Source: Aureispira sp. CCB-QB1
GTDB taxonomy: Bacteria > Bacteroidota > Bacteroidia > Chitinophagales > Saprospiraceae
Reading direction: 5' to 3'
DNA: 64,000 bases
NCBI RefSeq assembly: GCF_000724545.1
Contig: NZ_JHBV01000007.1
Span: forward strand, 1-64,000
Made by a program: the position numbers and the translations under genes. Below the pieces are notes generated by a model. It ran no database searches and was not told the DNA's origin. It was given only the letters and a program-made list of their open reading frames with translations. This document shows, piece by piece, positions 7,096 through 17,639 of this stretch. The stretch's first letter is position 1, and the number at the start of each line of letters is the position of its first letter.

Positions 7096-10000
7096 TTAAA
7101 ATGAAAAACTTACTCCCAAGAAAATTCTACGAGGACGAGAAATATTGAGAGGGTTGTTCATGCGCAAATTGTATAACATCTCGTAAGAATCTGGTTGAGA
7201 AGCAGCAAAACCAGGTCCAGAGCTATTGGCTGTTGTCAAAAATCCGTCGTCATAAGGAGAACCCGTAACTGGATAAACAGCGTGTACATTTTGGGTGTTC
7301 AGCAAGTTGGTAATACGTAGATAAACGTTTAAGTAAAGTGGATTTTTTGAATTTTTTCCAATAACAAAGCTGCGATCTAACTTCATGCCCAAGCGGAAAT
7401 TCCAAGGAGTTCTTGCTCCATTGATACTACCTTCTGTAATTCTGTCAGAGAAACTATTTCCAACATCTCCAGGAATTCTTTTTCTAGTATAAGGACGTCC
7501 AGAGTTGGCATTAACACTAACACTCAAACCTGTGTTTCCAAATAATTCAAAGTTGCCAATTTTAGGACCAAAATATTTATCGCCACTTTCGAAGCGGTAA
7601 TCAATATTGGCGTAAAAAGTATGACGTTGATCAAAATCCAAGGCAAATACATATTTTAATTCTTCGGCTGCTACTCCTGTAGAAGATACTGGATTAGAAC
7701 CTGTTCCCTCCGAAAATTGCAAGGCATAGTTGGCAATAATTCTAAGGTTTTTGTGGCGTAGCGTTTCGTATTCTAACTTAAATGCTTTGGTGGTAGAAAA
7801 ATCATCGTTTCCAAACGTAGAATAAGTATTAGGATAAGCATTGGTATATTGTTGTACTTGAATCAAATCACGCTCCTCTTTGTATACCATAGACACTTTT
7901 ACTTTAGAAAACCTTGTTAATGCTTGTTGAAAACCGACTTCGTAGTTAATAGTGCGTTCTGGTTTCAAATTAGGGTTGCTGATAATGCCTCCTCCATTTG
8001 TTATTTCTCTAAAGTTGTAATAATCCAATGCAGAAGCATAAGCACCTACAGGCGGACGTTGAGATAAAATATCGTAATTAGCATAGAAATTAGATTCATT
8101 AGAAATTGGGAAAGAAATAGAAATACGAGGCATTACGATGACAGTAGGTTTATAATCTACAAATGCTTTGTTGGGATCATAGTTTTGACCTTGAGGATCT
8201 ATCTCTGAAGTACCAAATCCTTTTAAAGCAGGAATAAAGTTAGCTCCTAACTCGCTTGCTGAATTAACAGGGAGACCTTGTGCATTGTACCATTGGTTGC
8301 CATCTCGATAACCAACAACATTAGCATCTTTAGTATTTTGATTGACATAAACGGCGAAGTTATCACCAATATTACTAGGTCTGTTGTACTCCGATGTTTT
8401 TCCCGCATCGTACAAAGAAGAGCTACTTTCAAATTCCGCTGCTGTTTCATAACCTGTGATACTGTAAGGGTCTTTCAAAACACTGGTATTGGCATCATAA
8501 CTATCGAAGCGAACCCCAAAATTGCAGATGATGTCTTTGTAAACAAATTTATCTTGAATGTATCCTGCCAAATAAATCGGCTTGTGAGGAGCAACTGGAC
8601 GTGTTTTGATGCCATTGGCATCCGTTGCCGTAAAGAAATCATTAAATTGAACATTGGCTCCCAGTGGGTTTCCTTTATAGTCATAACCATAATAATTGAT
8701 AATTCCTTGACTACCTGTAATAAGCGTTGACGGTTCAAACCATTCCAATTGCATTTGATCTGGTGTTAATTCGTGGACAGATATCCAATCTCTTTTGTCA
8801 TATCCCAGTGCTTCTCTCAAATTTTTTCCAAATTCAGTCATGGCAGTTTCATTCCCTTCGGCATCTTTTCTGATTAAACTTTCATACAATTGATAATTGC
8901 GTTGTGTAAAAGGGTCGTAATAACTTTCACCAGTAGGGCGAGAGCGATCGGTTGCATTAGAAATATGTGCATTGGTAGTTTGATAAGCAAAACGCCATAA
9001 TGCAAATGGATTGATGTTGTAGCTACGCTCGATGCGTTGCTCAAACGTTCCCCCTAATTGCAATTGATGACGAATAGGGTTACCTGAACGTTGATTGGTA
9101 ACCAAGTCAAAATTGACTTGAGCGTTTCCACGTATTTGCGATTGATTGCTTTTGCTAAATCCAGCGCCTGTTTGGTGAGGAGCATTATACAAACCGTAAA
9201 TACTGTTGCGACTTCCTGTATTCAAACCATTGATAACCTCCATCTGATTGAGATTAGTTGGTACATCTGAATTCAGAGGGTCTGGTTGAGGAATCAAATT
9301 ATTATAGGCAGCCAGACCTGGATTAATGTCCCAATTCGGTTCGTATTTATCAAACGCATTAAAGAAAGAAGCGTGCCCCGTTTGAGCTTTGTAAGCAATA
9401 ATCTCTCCTTGAGAATTATAAATAGCCAGAGAGTCTACGACTCCAATAACAGGACGTCTACTTTCGTAGAATTTCCCAACATAACCATATTCCCAAAAGC
9501 GATTCCCATAACGAGCATCTTGCGATTCAAAGTTGGTTTGATTGTAACTCGCTGTTAATTCATAACTAAGGTTTTGAAAGGCAGGTTGCAAACTTTTTTC
9601 ATCTTGTTCTTCATCTGAATAATCTGGAATCGTAGAGTTTACGACATGCCTAAAACGGGCATTAAAACCAAGGTTATTTGATTTTCTATCAGGATTAAAT
9701 TCATAGTTTAGGAGTTGATTGCCAATGGAAGCTGTTTTTCCCCAATTAAAAATACCTTCTGAACCAATTGTAAGAAAGAATTCTTGAGAAGGCTTATATT
9801 CTATGGTTCCTGAATACTGTGCATAAGAAGAACGAGCATTGGAGCGAACATTTGTTTTTTCAAAATCATCTTCTGTCAAAAAATCAGTGGCATACACAGA
9901 CCCAGCGCCATTAGGATTAGCAATCAAAGGATTGGCTAAGATTTCTTTTCGCTTTTCATCTTTGAGTTTTAAGGTACTCAAAGCCGATGGGCGAGGATCT

Positions 10001-10872
10001 TTTGTGGTAAAATAGGAACCAGAAAAACGATATCCCAAAATGGTAGATTTGACAACTTTTTCTCCTCGTTTGACAGTATCGCCTAATGCGGTTAAAATAG
10101 GCTTGGCAATAATTGGTCCAGAGAAAAAGCCATTGACTGTATTCTCGCCAAAATTGTCTAAAAACTGAGAACTTTCAAGTTGAACTCCTCCGCTAAAGCG
10201 ATTAGATGGTCCTTTGGTTATAATATTCGTAATAGAACCTGTTGCATTTCCATATTGAGCGGGAATACCACTTGTCATAATCTGAATTTCCTCTACTTCT
10301 AGATCTGCAATGGGAGCACTACCGTTTAACACAGGAACACCATTGACTAGAACCAAATTACTAGTTGTTCGACTGCCACCCGAACTAACCGCTTCTCCTG
10401 GTTCCAAGGCATTGACCGTAGCAGTACTAAGAATAGCACTACCAATACCTCTATCAGGATTGTTTTGGATGAAACTGGCATCTCGTGTAGCACCGCCTAT
10501 ATTTTTTCCTGCATCAATGATTTTGGTATCATATATTGTTGTCTCTGGACCTTTAACAATAGAACTAATCAAAATGTCAAATTGCTTTGTCTCGTTGGTA
10601 GAAATCTTAATTCCTTTAATTGTTTTGGAAGGATAACCTGTAAAAGCAATAATGATATTGTAAGTGCCACCATCAATATTAGAAAAATTATAATTACCAT
10701 CAAAATCAGTGGTTGTAACGGCAATTTGATTGTCGTCTTGCATGAGGGCAAGGGTAGCATAAGGAAGTGTTTCCTCTGTGTCTTCGTCAATCACTTTGCC
10801 AAGTAGGCTAGTTTGTGCCCATGATGTGCTACTGCCAATAAGGAGTAGACTTAGGAGTATTAGGTATCGCAT
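7096..10872 (-). CDS. Large TonB-dependent outer-membrane receptor
   Basis: A 1258-residue receptor from the ATG at 10872; an in-frame TTG two codons earlier is less likely. Order: signal peptide (1-20, ending SWAQ), carboxypeptidase-regulatory-like domain (about 22-105, LLGKVIDEDTEETLPYATL), plug (about 130-235, with LVNGVPVLNGSAPIADLEVEEI and a following YGNATGSITNIITKG, both as short blocks), then a very long barrel ending in the typical Phe-terminated strand FLGVSFSF. The size resembles Oar-like and SusC-like receptors, but no SusD-type lipoprotein is adjacent, so a glycan role is not supported. It is a single gene with its own terminator (6937-6981). The substrate is unknown. Confidence 0.88.
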   Translation of the reverse strand: MRYLILLSLLLIGSSTSWAQTSLLGKVIDEDTEETLPYATLALMQDDNQIAVTTTDFDGNYNFSNIDGGTYNIIIAFTGYPSKTIKGIKISTNETKQFDILISSIVKGPETTIYDTKIIDAGKNIGGATRDASFIQNNPDRGIGSAILSTATVNALEPGEAVSSGGSRTTSNLVLVNGVPVLNGSAPIADLEVEEIQIMTSGIPAQYGNATGSITNIITKGPSNRFSGGVQLESSQFLDNFGENTVNGFFSGPIIAKPILTALGDTVKRGEKVVKSTILGYRFSGSYFTTKDPRPSALSTLKLKDEKRKEILANPLIANPNGAGSVYATDFLTEDDFEKTNVRSNARSSYAQYSGTIEYKPSQEFFLTIGSEGIFNWGKTASIGNQLLNYEFNPDRKSNNLGFNARFRHVVNSTIPDYSDEEQDEKSLQPAFQNLSYELTASYNQTNFESQDARYGNRFWEYGYVGKFYESRRPVIGVVDSLAIYNSQGEIIAYKAQTGHASFFNAFDKYEPNWDINPGLAAYNNLIPQPDPLNSDVPTNLNQMEVINGLNTGSRNSIYGLYNAPHQTGAGFSKSNQSQIRGNAQVNFDLVTNQRSGNPIRHQLQLGGTFEQRIERSYNINPFALWRFAYQTTNAHISNATDRSRPTGESYYDPFTQRNYQLYESLIRKDAEGNETAMTEFGKNLREALGYDKRDWISVHELTPDQMQLEWFEPSTLITGSQGIINYYGYDYKGNPLGANVQFNDFFTATDANGIKTRPVAPHKPIYLAGYIQDKFVYKDIICNFGVRFDSYDANTSVLKDPYSITGYETAAEFESSSSLYDAGKTSEYNRPSNIGDNFAVYVNQNTKDANVVGYRDGNQWYNAQGLPVNSASELGANFIPALKGFGTSEIDPQGQNYDPNKAFVDYKPTVIVMPRISISFPISNESNFYANYDILSQRPPVGAYASALDYYNFREITNGGGIISNPNLKPERTINYEVGFQQALTRFSKVKVSMVYKEERDLIQVQQYTNAYPNTYSTFGNDDFSTTKAFKLEYETLRHKNLRIIANYALQFSEGTGSNPVSSTGVAAEELKYVFALDFDQRHTFYANIDYRFESGDKYFGPKIGNFELFGNTGLSVSVNANSGRPYTRKRIPGDVGNSFSDRITEGSINGARTPWNFRLGMKLDRSFVIGKNSKNPLYLNVYLRITNLLNTQNVHAVYPVTGSPYDDGFLTTANSSGPGFAASQPDSYEMLYNLRMNNPLNISRPRRIFLGVSFSF

Positions 10873-11323
10873 AACCAAGTAAGCTTTTATTGTTAGTAAA
10901 AAAGCCTTTTCGGTTGAGTTATAACAAGATTGAGAGTGGCATTTTTTATTTTCTGATAATCAATGTGATGTAGCAATATGTATATCGCAAGAATTATATA
11001 AAAAATGCCTAGAGAGTAGTAGGAATTGATTCAATATGCCCGTATTGTCTCTTTTCCATATTACAAATATGAATAGAATAAAAAATTAAACAAAGCACAA
11101 AAAATAGCCTTTCTCTAAAAAGAAAATAATATATCAGAGCTCAATTCTTGACTTTGAATGCTTATTTCCCAAAAAAAAAGAATAAAGAAACCTCTAAAAA
11201 ATTGTTAAAGAATGTAAAAAAAATCCTTAAAATTGAAATCGAGTCCTACTTAAAAGGTTTTATATTAATAATTTTGTATATTATATAGTACGTCATCCCT
11301 CTATCATCAAAATATCCCCACCA
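10873..11323. other. Divergent intergenic region between two receptor genes
   Basis: About 450 bases that must hold both outward promoters. It is very AT-rich with no ORF. A -7 box for the rightward gene is marked at 11269; I found no good -7 match for the leftward gene. Confidence 0.5.
11269..11276 (+). promoter_or_regulatory. Putative -7 promoter box for the first tandem receptor
   Basis: TAATTTTG fits TAnnTTTG and lies 47 bases before the ATG at 11324. The nearest TTG upstream is too far away for a standard -33 element. Confidence 0.35.
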
Positions 11324-13732
11324 ATGCATAGATACTTATTTTTGGGAGTGCTACTATTTTTTATAGTTTATTGTAGTACAAGCGCGAACAGCCAAGACAA
11401 CAATAAAGGTCAACTAGTAAGAGGTTTTATATTAGATAAATTTTCTAATGTGCCTATAGAAGGAGCATTGGTTGAATTGCTAAACCACTCGCCACGAATA
11501 ACAGCAATCTCAAATGCTGATGGCAGTTTTGAAATGCAAGACATTCCTGTCGGGCGTCAACGAATAAGAATAGAACACGAAGGTTTTTATGAGAATATTG
11601 TTTCTATTTTAGTTGACGCAGGAAAAGAAGTTGTCTTAGACATAGATTTGGAAGAAGAATACAAGGCAGTCGCTACCATTACCTCCAAAAGAAAAAACAA
11701 AAAAGAAGATAAACGAAGACTCCGAAATAGTCGCTTGGAACCAAGCAACAAAATGATTACTGTAAGTTATCGAAAGTTTGAAATAGAGGAAGTTACACGT
11801 TATCCTGGAGGTTTGGAAGATCCTGCTCGATTGATTGCCAATTTTCCAGGTATGTATAATATCGACGACCCTCAAAACTACATTGTGTCAAGAGGAAATA
11901 GCCCTTTTGGAATTCATTGGCAAGTAGAAGGAGTCCCTATGGACAACCCGCATCATCTAGGGCGCATAGGTAATTCGGGAGCAATTTTTCCTGTTTTGAA
12001 TACGAATTTATTGGCAGACTCTGACTTTTTAAACGGTGCTTTTTCGGCAGAATACGGCAATGCTTTTTCGGGAGTTTTTGATATTAATATGCGAAAAGGG
12101 AACAACCAACGATTTGAGTTTACAGGAGAATTGAGTTTGTTGGGAGCGGAAGTTTTTGTGGAGGGACCTTTCAAGAAGGGAGGGGCATCTTTTATGATTA
12201 GTTGCCGCTATTCGGTTTTGCAATTGATCAAGTTATTGGGCTTTGATACTGGGAGTAGCTCTAGTCCTGGATATGGAGATTTAAACTTCAAAATTGATGT
12301 CCCAACTAAATCAGCAGGAAGTTTTTCTATCTTTGGAATCGGTGGTCTTGCAGATGTGGCATTTTTAGCTAATAAATATGATCCTAATGATATTTTTGCC
12401 AAAGAAAATGTTGATATTTATACCGAAACTCAATTGGGGTTGGTTGGCATTTCACATAAGAAATTTATCAAAGAAAAAAGTTATTTAAAGACAACAGCTT
12501 CTTATTTGTTTGAAAATTATACGTCTAATAAAGATTCATTAGATCAAGGGGGGGGAGGAGCAAAAATTCCTTATTATACTGCTAGAGTAATGCGACACAG
12601 AGGAGGTCTAAGTAGCACGTTTAATACAAAACTCAACACACAATTAACATTTAGGACAGGTGGCTATGGCTACTTATTTTTGTTTGATATTAAGGATAAT
12701 GACTTGATAAAAGGGCGATTAGTATACGATTCGGAAGATATTTTGTTTCATTTAGGCGGTTTTGCGCAAGTCCAATATAAAGTTTCCCCAAGATTTGTTA
12801 TTAATGCAGGAGTTCATGCTCAATATTTTAGTTTAAACAACCGTTCTTGGGCTGTAGAGCCTCGCATAGCGCTGAATTGGTATCTGGGAAAACGGCATCA
12901 ATTGAGTTTAGGATATGGATGGCATAGTAAAATTCAACCTTTTTCGGTTTCCTTTTACGTTGAGCCAGAAGGAGTGGGACAAAATGCTTACAATACAAGC
13001 AATCGAGATTTAGGCTTTATTCGAAGTCATCATTTGGTACTGTCTTACAATTTATATTTGGCACAACAATGGGCCTTAAAAGCAAATGTGTATGGTCAGT
13101 ATAATACTAACATTCCCATTAGTCAGACTTCAAGTAGCTTTTCCTTAATCAATCATGGTGTCTATGAAACACCACAAAGAGTAGATTTGATAGACGATGG
13201 AATAGCTTTTAACGCAGGAACAGAATTATCTATAGAGAAATTTTTTAGTAAAGGGTATCATGGGATAATTTCTGGGGCTTATTTTCGTTCCCGTTATAGG
13301 GGAAGTGATGGTGTTTGGCGAAATACTGCCTTTGATGTTCAATATGTATTGCAAGTTTTAGCAGGAAAGGAGTTTAAAATTGGGAAACAAAAAAGAAACG
13401 CAATCACTTTAGACCTTCGATTCAACCACAGAGGAGGTACACCCTATATCCCAATTTTATTAGAAGAATCAATTGCACAAGGAAAAGAAGTTCGAGACTA
13501 CGAAAATTCATATGCTGTAAGAAATGAGTCTTATACTCGAATTGATATAAAAATAGGTGCTCGATTTAACCCCCGTAAAAAGAAAATTTCCCATTATTTC
13601 TTCATTGATTTTATCAATGTTGGTTTGTTTCAGAATGCACGGCAAGTTCGATACGATGCCGAGCAACAAAAAATAGTACAAGGCGAACAATTTGGATTGC
13701 TTCCTAACCTTTTTTACCGCATACAGTTTTAA
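11324..13732 (+). CDS. TonB-dependent receptor-like outer-membrane protein, tandem paralogue 1
   Basis: An 802-residue protein with a signal peptide (1-24, ending ANSQ), a carboxypeptidase-regulatory-like domain (about 30-115, with LLNHSPRITAIS and PVGRQRIRIEHEGF), a Lys/Arg-rich linker (about 120-145), a plug-like region (VSRGNSPFGIHWQVEGVP, SAEYGNAFSGVFDINMRKG) and a beta-barrel. It is closely related along its whole length to the protein at 14106, sharing EGPFKKGGASF-type, LSLGYGWHSKIQ and RSHHLVLSYN blocks. The basic linker between regulatory domain and plug is unusual for classical receptors. The substrate is unknown. The sequence supports a receptor-fold outer-membrane protein, but active TonB-driven transport is only inferred. 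Confidence 0.85.
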   Translation: MHRYLFLGVLLFFIVYCSTSANSQDNNKGQLVRGFILDKFSNVPIEGALVELLNHSPRITAISNADGSFEMQDIPVGRQRIRIEHEGFYENIVSILVDAGKEVVLDIDLEEEYKAVATITSKRKNKKEDKRRLRNSRLEPSNKMITVSYRKFEIEEVTRYPGGLEDPARLIANFPGMYNIDDPQNYIVSRGNSPFGIHWQVEGVPMDNPHHLGRIGNSGAIFPVLNTNLLADSDFLNGAFSAEYGNAFSGVFDINMRKGNNQRFEFTGELSLLGAEVFVEGPFKKGGASFMISCRYSVLQLIKLLGFDTGSSSSPGYGDLNFKIDVPTKSAGSFSIFGIGGLADVAFLANKYDPNDIFAKENVDIYTETQLGLVGISHKKFIKEKSYLKTTASYLFENYTSNKDSLDQGGGGAKIPYYTARVMRHRGGLSSTFNTKLNTQLTFRTGGYGYLFLFDIKDNDLIKGRLVYDSEDILFHLGGFAQVQYKVSPRFVINAGVHAQYFSLNNRSWAVEPRIALNWYLGKRHQLSLGYGWHSKIQPFSVSFYVEPEGVGQNAYNTSNRDLGFIRSHHLVLSYNLYLAQQWALKANVYGQYNTNIPISQTSSSFSLINHGVYETPQRVDLIDDGIAFNAGTELSIEKFFSKGYHGIISGAYFRSRYRGSDGVWRNTAFDVQYVLQVLAGKEFKIGKQKRNAITLDLRFNHRGGTPYIPILLEESIAQGKEVRDYENSYAVRNESYTRIDIKIGARFNPRKKKISHYFFIDFINVGLFQNARQVRYDAEQQKIVQGEQFGLLPNLFYRIQF

Positions 13733-14105
13733 ATTAGCGAATTAAGGTGCATTTTTGTAAGGAACGGTCGTTATTGCTTATCGTTTTACCTATAATTAAC
13801 AACAGTCAGCTGTGATGCTACTAAATTTTAAAAAAAATATTTCACCTACAATTGTCCCATTATAAAATAGGCTATGAATTTAGGGCTTAATTCTATTGAA
13901 TAAAGTGCTATGAGAATATTCCCACTTACTTATAAATGAATAGTTTGATTCGTTGAATAATTGAAAAATTGAATGGATTTGCGCTATTGTTATTAATGAT
14001 GTAGTAGTCTGCGACTTATTTCATAAACTAGTAAACTAAGTTGTGCCATCTAGTTTGGTTAAGCGGTCTACTGAATGATGAAACCTATATTATAATAATT
14101 AGATA
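13733..14105 (+). other. Gap between the tandem receptor paralogues
   Basis: About 370 AT-rich bases with no ORF, no recognised repeat and no clear hairpin terminator. The second paralogue may be read from its own promoter here, but I could not find an exact -7 match. Confidence 0.5.
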
Positions 14106-16508
14106 ATGAGAGATGAAATGAGAAACATTTACACTTTAGTTTTTATCGTTTGTTGGTGCTTTGGGGGACAAATTTATGCTCAAAACATTACCATAAAACA
14201 ACAAGTTATTAGAGGTTATGTAGTTGATCGAACGACAGAAAATGGTATCAAAGGTGCTTTTGTCGAACTCTTAAATCATTCGCCTAGAATAACCGCAATT
14301 TCTGATGAAAATGGAGCATTCGACTTAGAAGGAATTCCAGTAGGACGGCAACGTATTCGGGTTGAGTATCAAGGTTATTACGAAACAATACAAGAAGAAT
14401 TGGTCGTAAGTGGAAAACAAACGGTGGTTACTATTCTGATGGATGAAGAAGCCGAAAGTTTTATTACCATAGAAGCAGATCGAAGTACGATTAAGGATAA
14501 GGGGCGGTTTCGCAATGAAAAAATGGAAACTATAGACGAAATGAACCCGATTAGTGCTAGAGCTTTTAATGTTGAAGAGGTATCGAAGTATGTGGGAGGT
14601 TTTAATGACCCTGCTCGTATGATCACTAATTTTCCTGGTATGTTTAATATAGATGATTCGCAAAACTTCATTGTATCAAGAGGAAATAGCCCTTATGGGA
14701 TGCAGTGGATGATAGAAGGAGTACCTGTCGAAAACCCGCATCATTTTGCTACGATGGGAAATACAGGGGGAATCTTTCCCTTAATCAATACGAACCTATT
14801 GGATAATTCAGATTTTGTAAATGGAGCTTTGGCGGCACAATATGCTAATGTCTATTCTGGGGTTTTTGATGTTAATTTGAGAAAAGGAAATAATACACAA
14901 CATGAATTTCAACTGCAACTTAGTTCTTTTGGTTTTGATGTAATGGCGGAAGGACCTTTTAAGAAAGGGGGAGCTTCTTATGTGGTTGGTGCTCGAACGG
15001 GTATTTTTGATTTGATTCAATTAGCAGGTATAGATATAGGTACTAATGCTGCGCCACATTATTATGATTTGAATTTTAAAGTAGAAATTCCGACCAAAAA
15101 AATGGGGAAATTTTCATTTTTTGGAATCGGAGGGCTTTCAGATGTTGCTCTGTTAAATGAAGGAATAGATACTAGTGATATTTTTTCAGAGCAGGGAGTT
15201 GATCTTTATATTAATGCTAACTTTGGCTTGTTGGGGGTAAAACATCAAAAGTTTTTAGACAAACAAACGTACATAAAGACAACACTATCTTATTTGTTAG
15301 AAGATTATAGGTCTCAGAGAGATACAATTTATCCAGATAGTATCGTGCCTTATTTTTCGGTTAAGAATTTTCGCCAGCGAATTGGTTTGTCTAGTGTGCT
15401 TAATAAAAAAATTACACCCAAATTTACTTTTAGGACAGGAATTCACGCTTATCTGCACTTTATTTCTATTTGGGATCGCTGGTTGCAACGAGACGAAACG
15501 CATTCTCGTGCGAATGACATTCAATTGTTAGCCAGTGGCTTTTTTCAAGCAAGGTATAAGTTTTCGCCCCGCTTTGTCATCACATTAGGTGTACAAGGTA
15601 TGTATTGGACACTCAATAAGAACTCTTGGGCCATAGAGCCTAGAGTAGCCCTCAATTGGTATATTGCTGCCCGTCACAAACTTAGCTTGGGATATGGTTG
15701 GCATAGTAAAATTCAGTCGTTTACGATGTCGTTTTTTGTTCAAAAACAGTCAGATGGTAGTTATGATGAAAGTAATCGGGAGTTGGGAGCCACAAGAAGC
15801 CATCATTTGGTATTATCTTATGATGCTTATTTAGCTAAATACTGGGGATTAAGAGCGAATATCTACGCTTTATACAATACCAATATCCCTGTATTAAAAA
15901 CACCAAGTAGTATTTCTTTGGCTAACCATGGAGCATTCTCGTTGTATCCTGAATTGGTAGGATGGGAGAGTACAGGTGAAGGTTTTGGATATGGTGCAGA
16001 GTTGTCCATCGAGAAATTTTTTAGCCAAGGCTATTATGGTGTGCTCTCAGGAGCTTATCAACGAGCATTGTATAAAGGAAGTGACCAAATTTGGCGTAGC
16101 AGTGCGTTTGATGTGCAATACATTGCGAATATCGTTGTTGGAAAAGAATTTAAAATAGGGAAGAAAAAACGAAATGTGCTCTATACAGATGTTCGATTTA
16201 ATGTTCATGGAGGTTTGCCCTATACGCCGATTGATTTGGAGGCATCTAGAGCAGCAGGAGAAGAGGTTTTATTAATGGATCAAGCCTATTCCGAACGCTT
16301 GGGGATCTACAAACGTTTAGATTTGAGACTTGGTGCTCGTTTTAACCATCGCAAAAAGCGTATTTCGCATCATATTTATATTGAGATTTTGAATGTGGCT
16401 AATTTTAAAAATGATTTGCAAGTCAAATACAATCCTTCAACAGAGATGATTGAGCGAGCAAAGCAATTTGGTTTTCTTCCGAATTTATACTATCAACTTC
16501 GTTTTTAA
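14106..16508 (+). CDS. TonB-dependent receptor-like outer-membrane protein, tandem paralogue 2
   Basis: An 800-residue paralogue of the preceding gene. It has a signal peptide (to about residue 26, ending IYAQ), a regulatory domain with LLNHSPRITAIS and PVGRQRIRVEYQGYY, plug blocks VSRGNSPYGMQWMIEGVP and AAQYANVYSGVFDVNLRKG, and a barrel with LSLGYGWHSKIQ and a C-terminal strand LYYQLRF. The ATG at 14106 and another at 14118 are both possible; the second gives the tighter signal peptide. Regulatory, plug and many barrel segments are conserved between the pair, while loops differ, which suggests duplication followed by change in ligand specificity. No ligand can be named. Confidence 0.85.
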   Translation: MRDEMRNIYTLVFIVCWCFGGQIYAQNITIKQQVIRGYVVDRTTENGIKGAFVELLNHSPRITAISDENGAFDLEGIPVGRQRIRVEYQGYYETIQEELVVSGKQTVVTILMDEEAESFITIEADRSTIKDKGRFRNEKMETIDEMNPISARAFNVEEVSKYVGGFNDPARMITNFPGMFNIDDSQNFIVSRGNSPYGMQWMIEGVPVENPHHFATMGNTGGIFPLINTNLLDNSDFVNGALAAQYANVYSGVFDVNLRKGNNTQHEFQLQLSSFGFDVMAEGPFKKGGASYVVGARTGIFDLIQLAGIDIGTNAAPHYYDLNFKVEIPTKKMGKFSFFGIGGLSDVALLNEGIDTSDIFSEQGVDLYINANFGLLGVKHQKFLDKQTYIKTTLSYLLEDYRSQRDTIYPDSIVPYFSVKNFRQRIGLSSVLNKKITPKFTFRTGIHAYLHFISIWDRWLQRDETHSRANDIQLLASGFFQARYKFSPRFVITLGVQGMYWTLNKNSWAIEPRVALNWYIAARHKLSLGYGWHSKIQSFTMSFFVQKQSDGSYDESNRELGATRSHHLVLSYDAYLAKYWGLRANIYALYNTNIPVLKTPSSISLANHGAFSLYPELVGWESTGEGFGYGAELSIEKFFSQGYYGVLSGAYQRALYKGSDQIWRSSAFDVQYIANIVVGKEFKIGKKKRNVLYTDVRFNVHGGLPYTPIDLEASRAAGEEVLLMDQAYSERLGIYKRLDLRLGARFNHRKKRISHHIYIEILNVANFKNDLQVKYNPSTEMIERAKQFGFLPNLYYQLRF

Positions 16509-16834
16509 GAAATAACCTCTTTAGATAGATCATTTTTTCTGAACTATGCTTTAGAAACAATAAATTTTGTAACTTGTGTGTAGAAATTTTATATTGTTTT
16601 TTGATGAATTGTATAGGTTCTCATTCAATTGAATGGAGTGTTGTTAGAAATTTTTGACCAAGAAAAGAAGGACAGAAGTGTAAACTACTCCCTAGTGTTA
16701 AAAATCAACGAACTACTACTTTAATAATACTCCGTTGCTTTTTTAGTTTTCTACGAAAAACATAAAAAAACATCTTGCAATAAACTAATACGATTTTTCA
16801 ACGGAGTAATGACTTTAATAGAAAATAAAAAAAA
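16509..16834 (+). other. Gap before elbB, mostly repeat-related
   Basis: No ORF is present. The second half is occupied by the inverted-repeat element at 16728-16808, and CAACGAACTACTAC just upstream resembles the reverse complement of the left end of family A. The first half shows nothing distinctive. Confidence 0.5.
16728..16808. repeat. Family B inverted-repeat element
   Basis: Perfect 10-base ends TACTCCGTTG (16728-16737) and CAACGGAGTA (16799-16808) enclose 61 AT-rich bases. Related ends occur at 22910-22972 and 53607-53727. It sits 26 bases before elbB. Confidence 0.7.
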
Positions 16835-17539
16835 ATGAAAATAGGTGTCTTATTAGCAGGAAGTGGCGTATATGATGGTTCTGAAATTCAAGAAGCCGTT
16901 TTTACATTACTTGCTATTGACGAATGTGGGGCAGAAGCAGTTTGTATTGCTCCTAATGAGGAACAACATCATGTCGTTAATCATTTGACAGGAGAAGAAC
17001 TACCAGAAAAACGAAATGTTTTGATAGAATCAGCACGCATCGCTCGTGGCGCTGTTAGTGATTTGGCAAATGCGACGATTGATGACTTTGATGCGTTGGT
17101 AATTCCAGGAGGCTTTGGCGCTGCAAAAAATTTGAACCAATGGGCAATTGCTGGACCAGAAGGAGCTATTCATGCAGATGTAAAGCGTCTCATTTTGAAT
17201 ATGGTAAAAGCAGGAAAACCTGTAGCTGGATTGTGCATGGGACCTACTGTAATTGCTAAGGCATTGCAAGGAGAAGATATCAATGCTAGTCTAACAGTTG
17301 GAACAACCGAAGCTTCTTCTCCTTACGATATAGAGGGAATTAGCAATGGCTTAAATGAGATAGGAGCGTTGGCAACAATGGCAACGGTTGAAGAGGTGAT
17401 TGTTGACCATACCAACAAAATAGTGACGGCTCCTTGTTATATGATGGATGCAAGTGTTCGAGAAGTTCGTGAGAATATTGCTATGGCAATTGTTGAACTG
17501 ATTCATTTGGTACAAGGGGAACAACAAGAAACAACTTAA
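16835..17539 (+). CDS. elbB: ElbB-type DJ-1/PfpI family glyoxalase-like protein
   Basis: A 234-residue cytoplasmic protein of the DJ-1/PfpI superfamily, ElbB branch. It opens with KIGVLLAGSGVYDGSEIQE, the ElbB start pattern with the conserved acidic residue at E17, and has the nucleophile elbow PVAGLCMGP with Cys134. PGGFGAAKNLNQWA (91-104) and SLTVGTTEASSPYDIEGI are also ElbB-like. E. coli ElbB shows weak glyoxalase activity and was once linked to isoprenoid synthesis; the true substrate is uncertain. Length is close to the family norm (about 220). It stands alone, followed by a family A repeat. Confidence 0.93.
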   Translation: MKIGVLLAGSGVYDGSEIQEAVFTLLAIDECGAEAVCIAPNEEQHHVVNHLTGEELPEKRNVLIESARIARGAVSDLANATIDDFDALVIPGGFGAAKNLNQWAIAGPEGAIHADVKRLILNMVKAGKPVAGLCMGPTVIAKALQGEDINASLTVGTTEASSPYDIEGISNGLNEIGALATMATVEEVIVDHTNKIVTAPCYMMDASVREVRENIAMAIVELIHLVQGEQQETT

Positions 17540-17566
17540 ATAATGCAATAGGTGGTGATAGAGCTA

Positions 17567-17590
17567 CCACGCAGTAGCAGCGCAGCTAAC
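17567..17590 (+). repeat. Family A repeat, consensus core
   Basis: An exact copy of the core CCACGCAGTAGCAGCGCAGC followed by TAAC, in the short gap between elbB and the DUF445 gene. Confidence 0.85.
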
Positions 17591-17639
17591 CAACGAATTA
17601 CGAATAATAAATATCTACCCTTTTTAACATCAATAGCCA

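Noticed and set aside
7096-10872. SusC/SusD glycan-uptake locus
   Set aside because: No SusD-like lipoprotein or glycoside hydrolase gene lies next to any receptor in the window.
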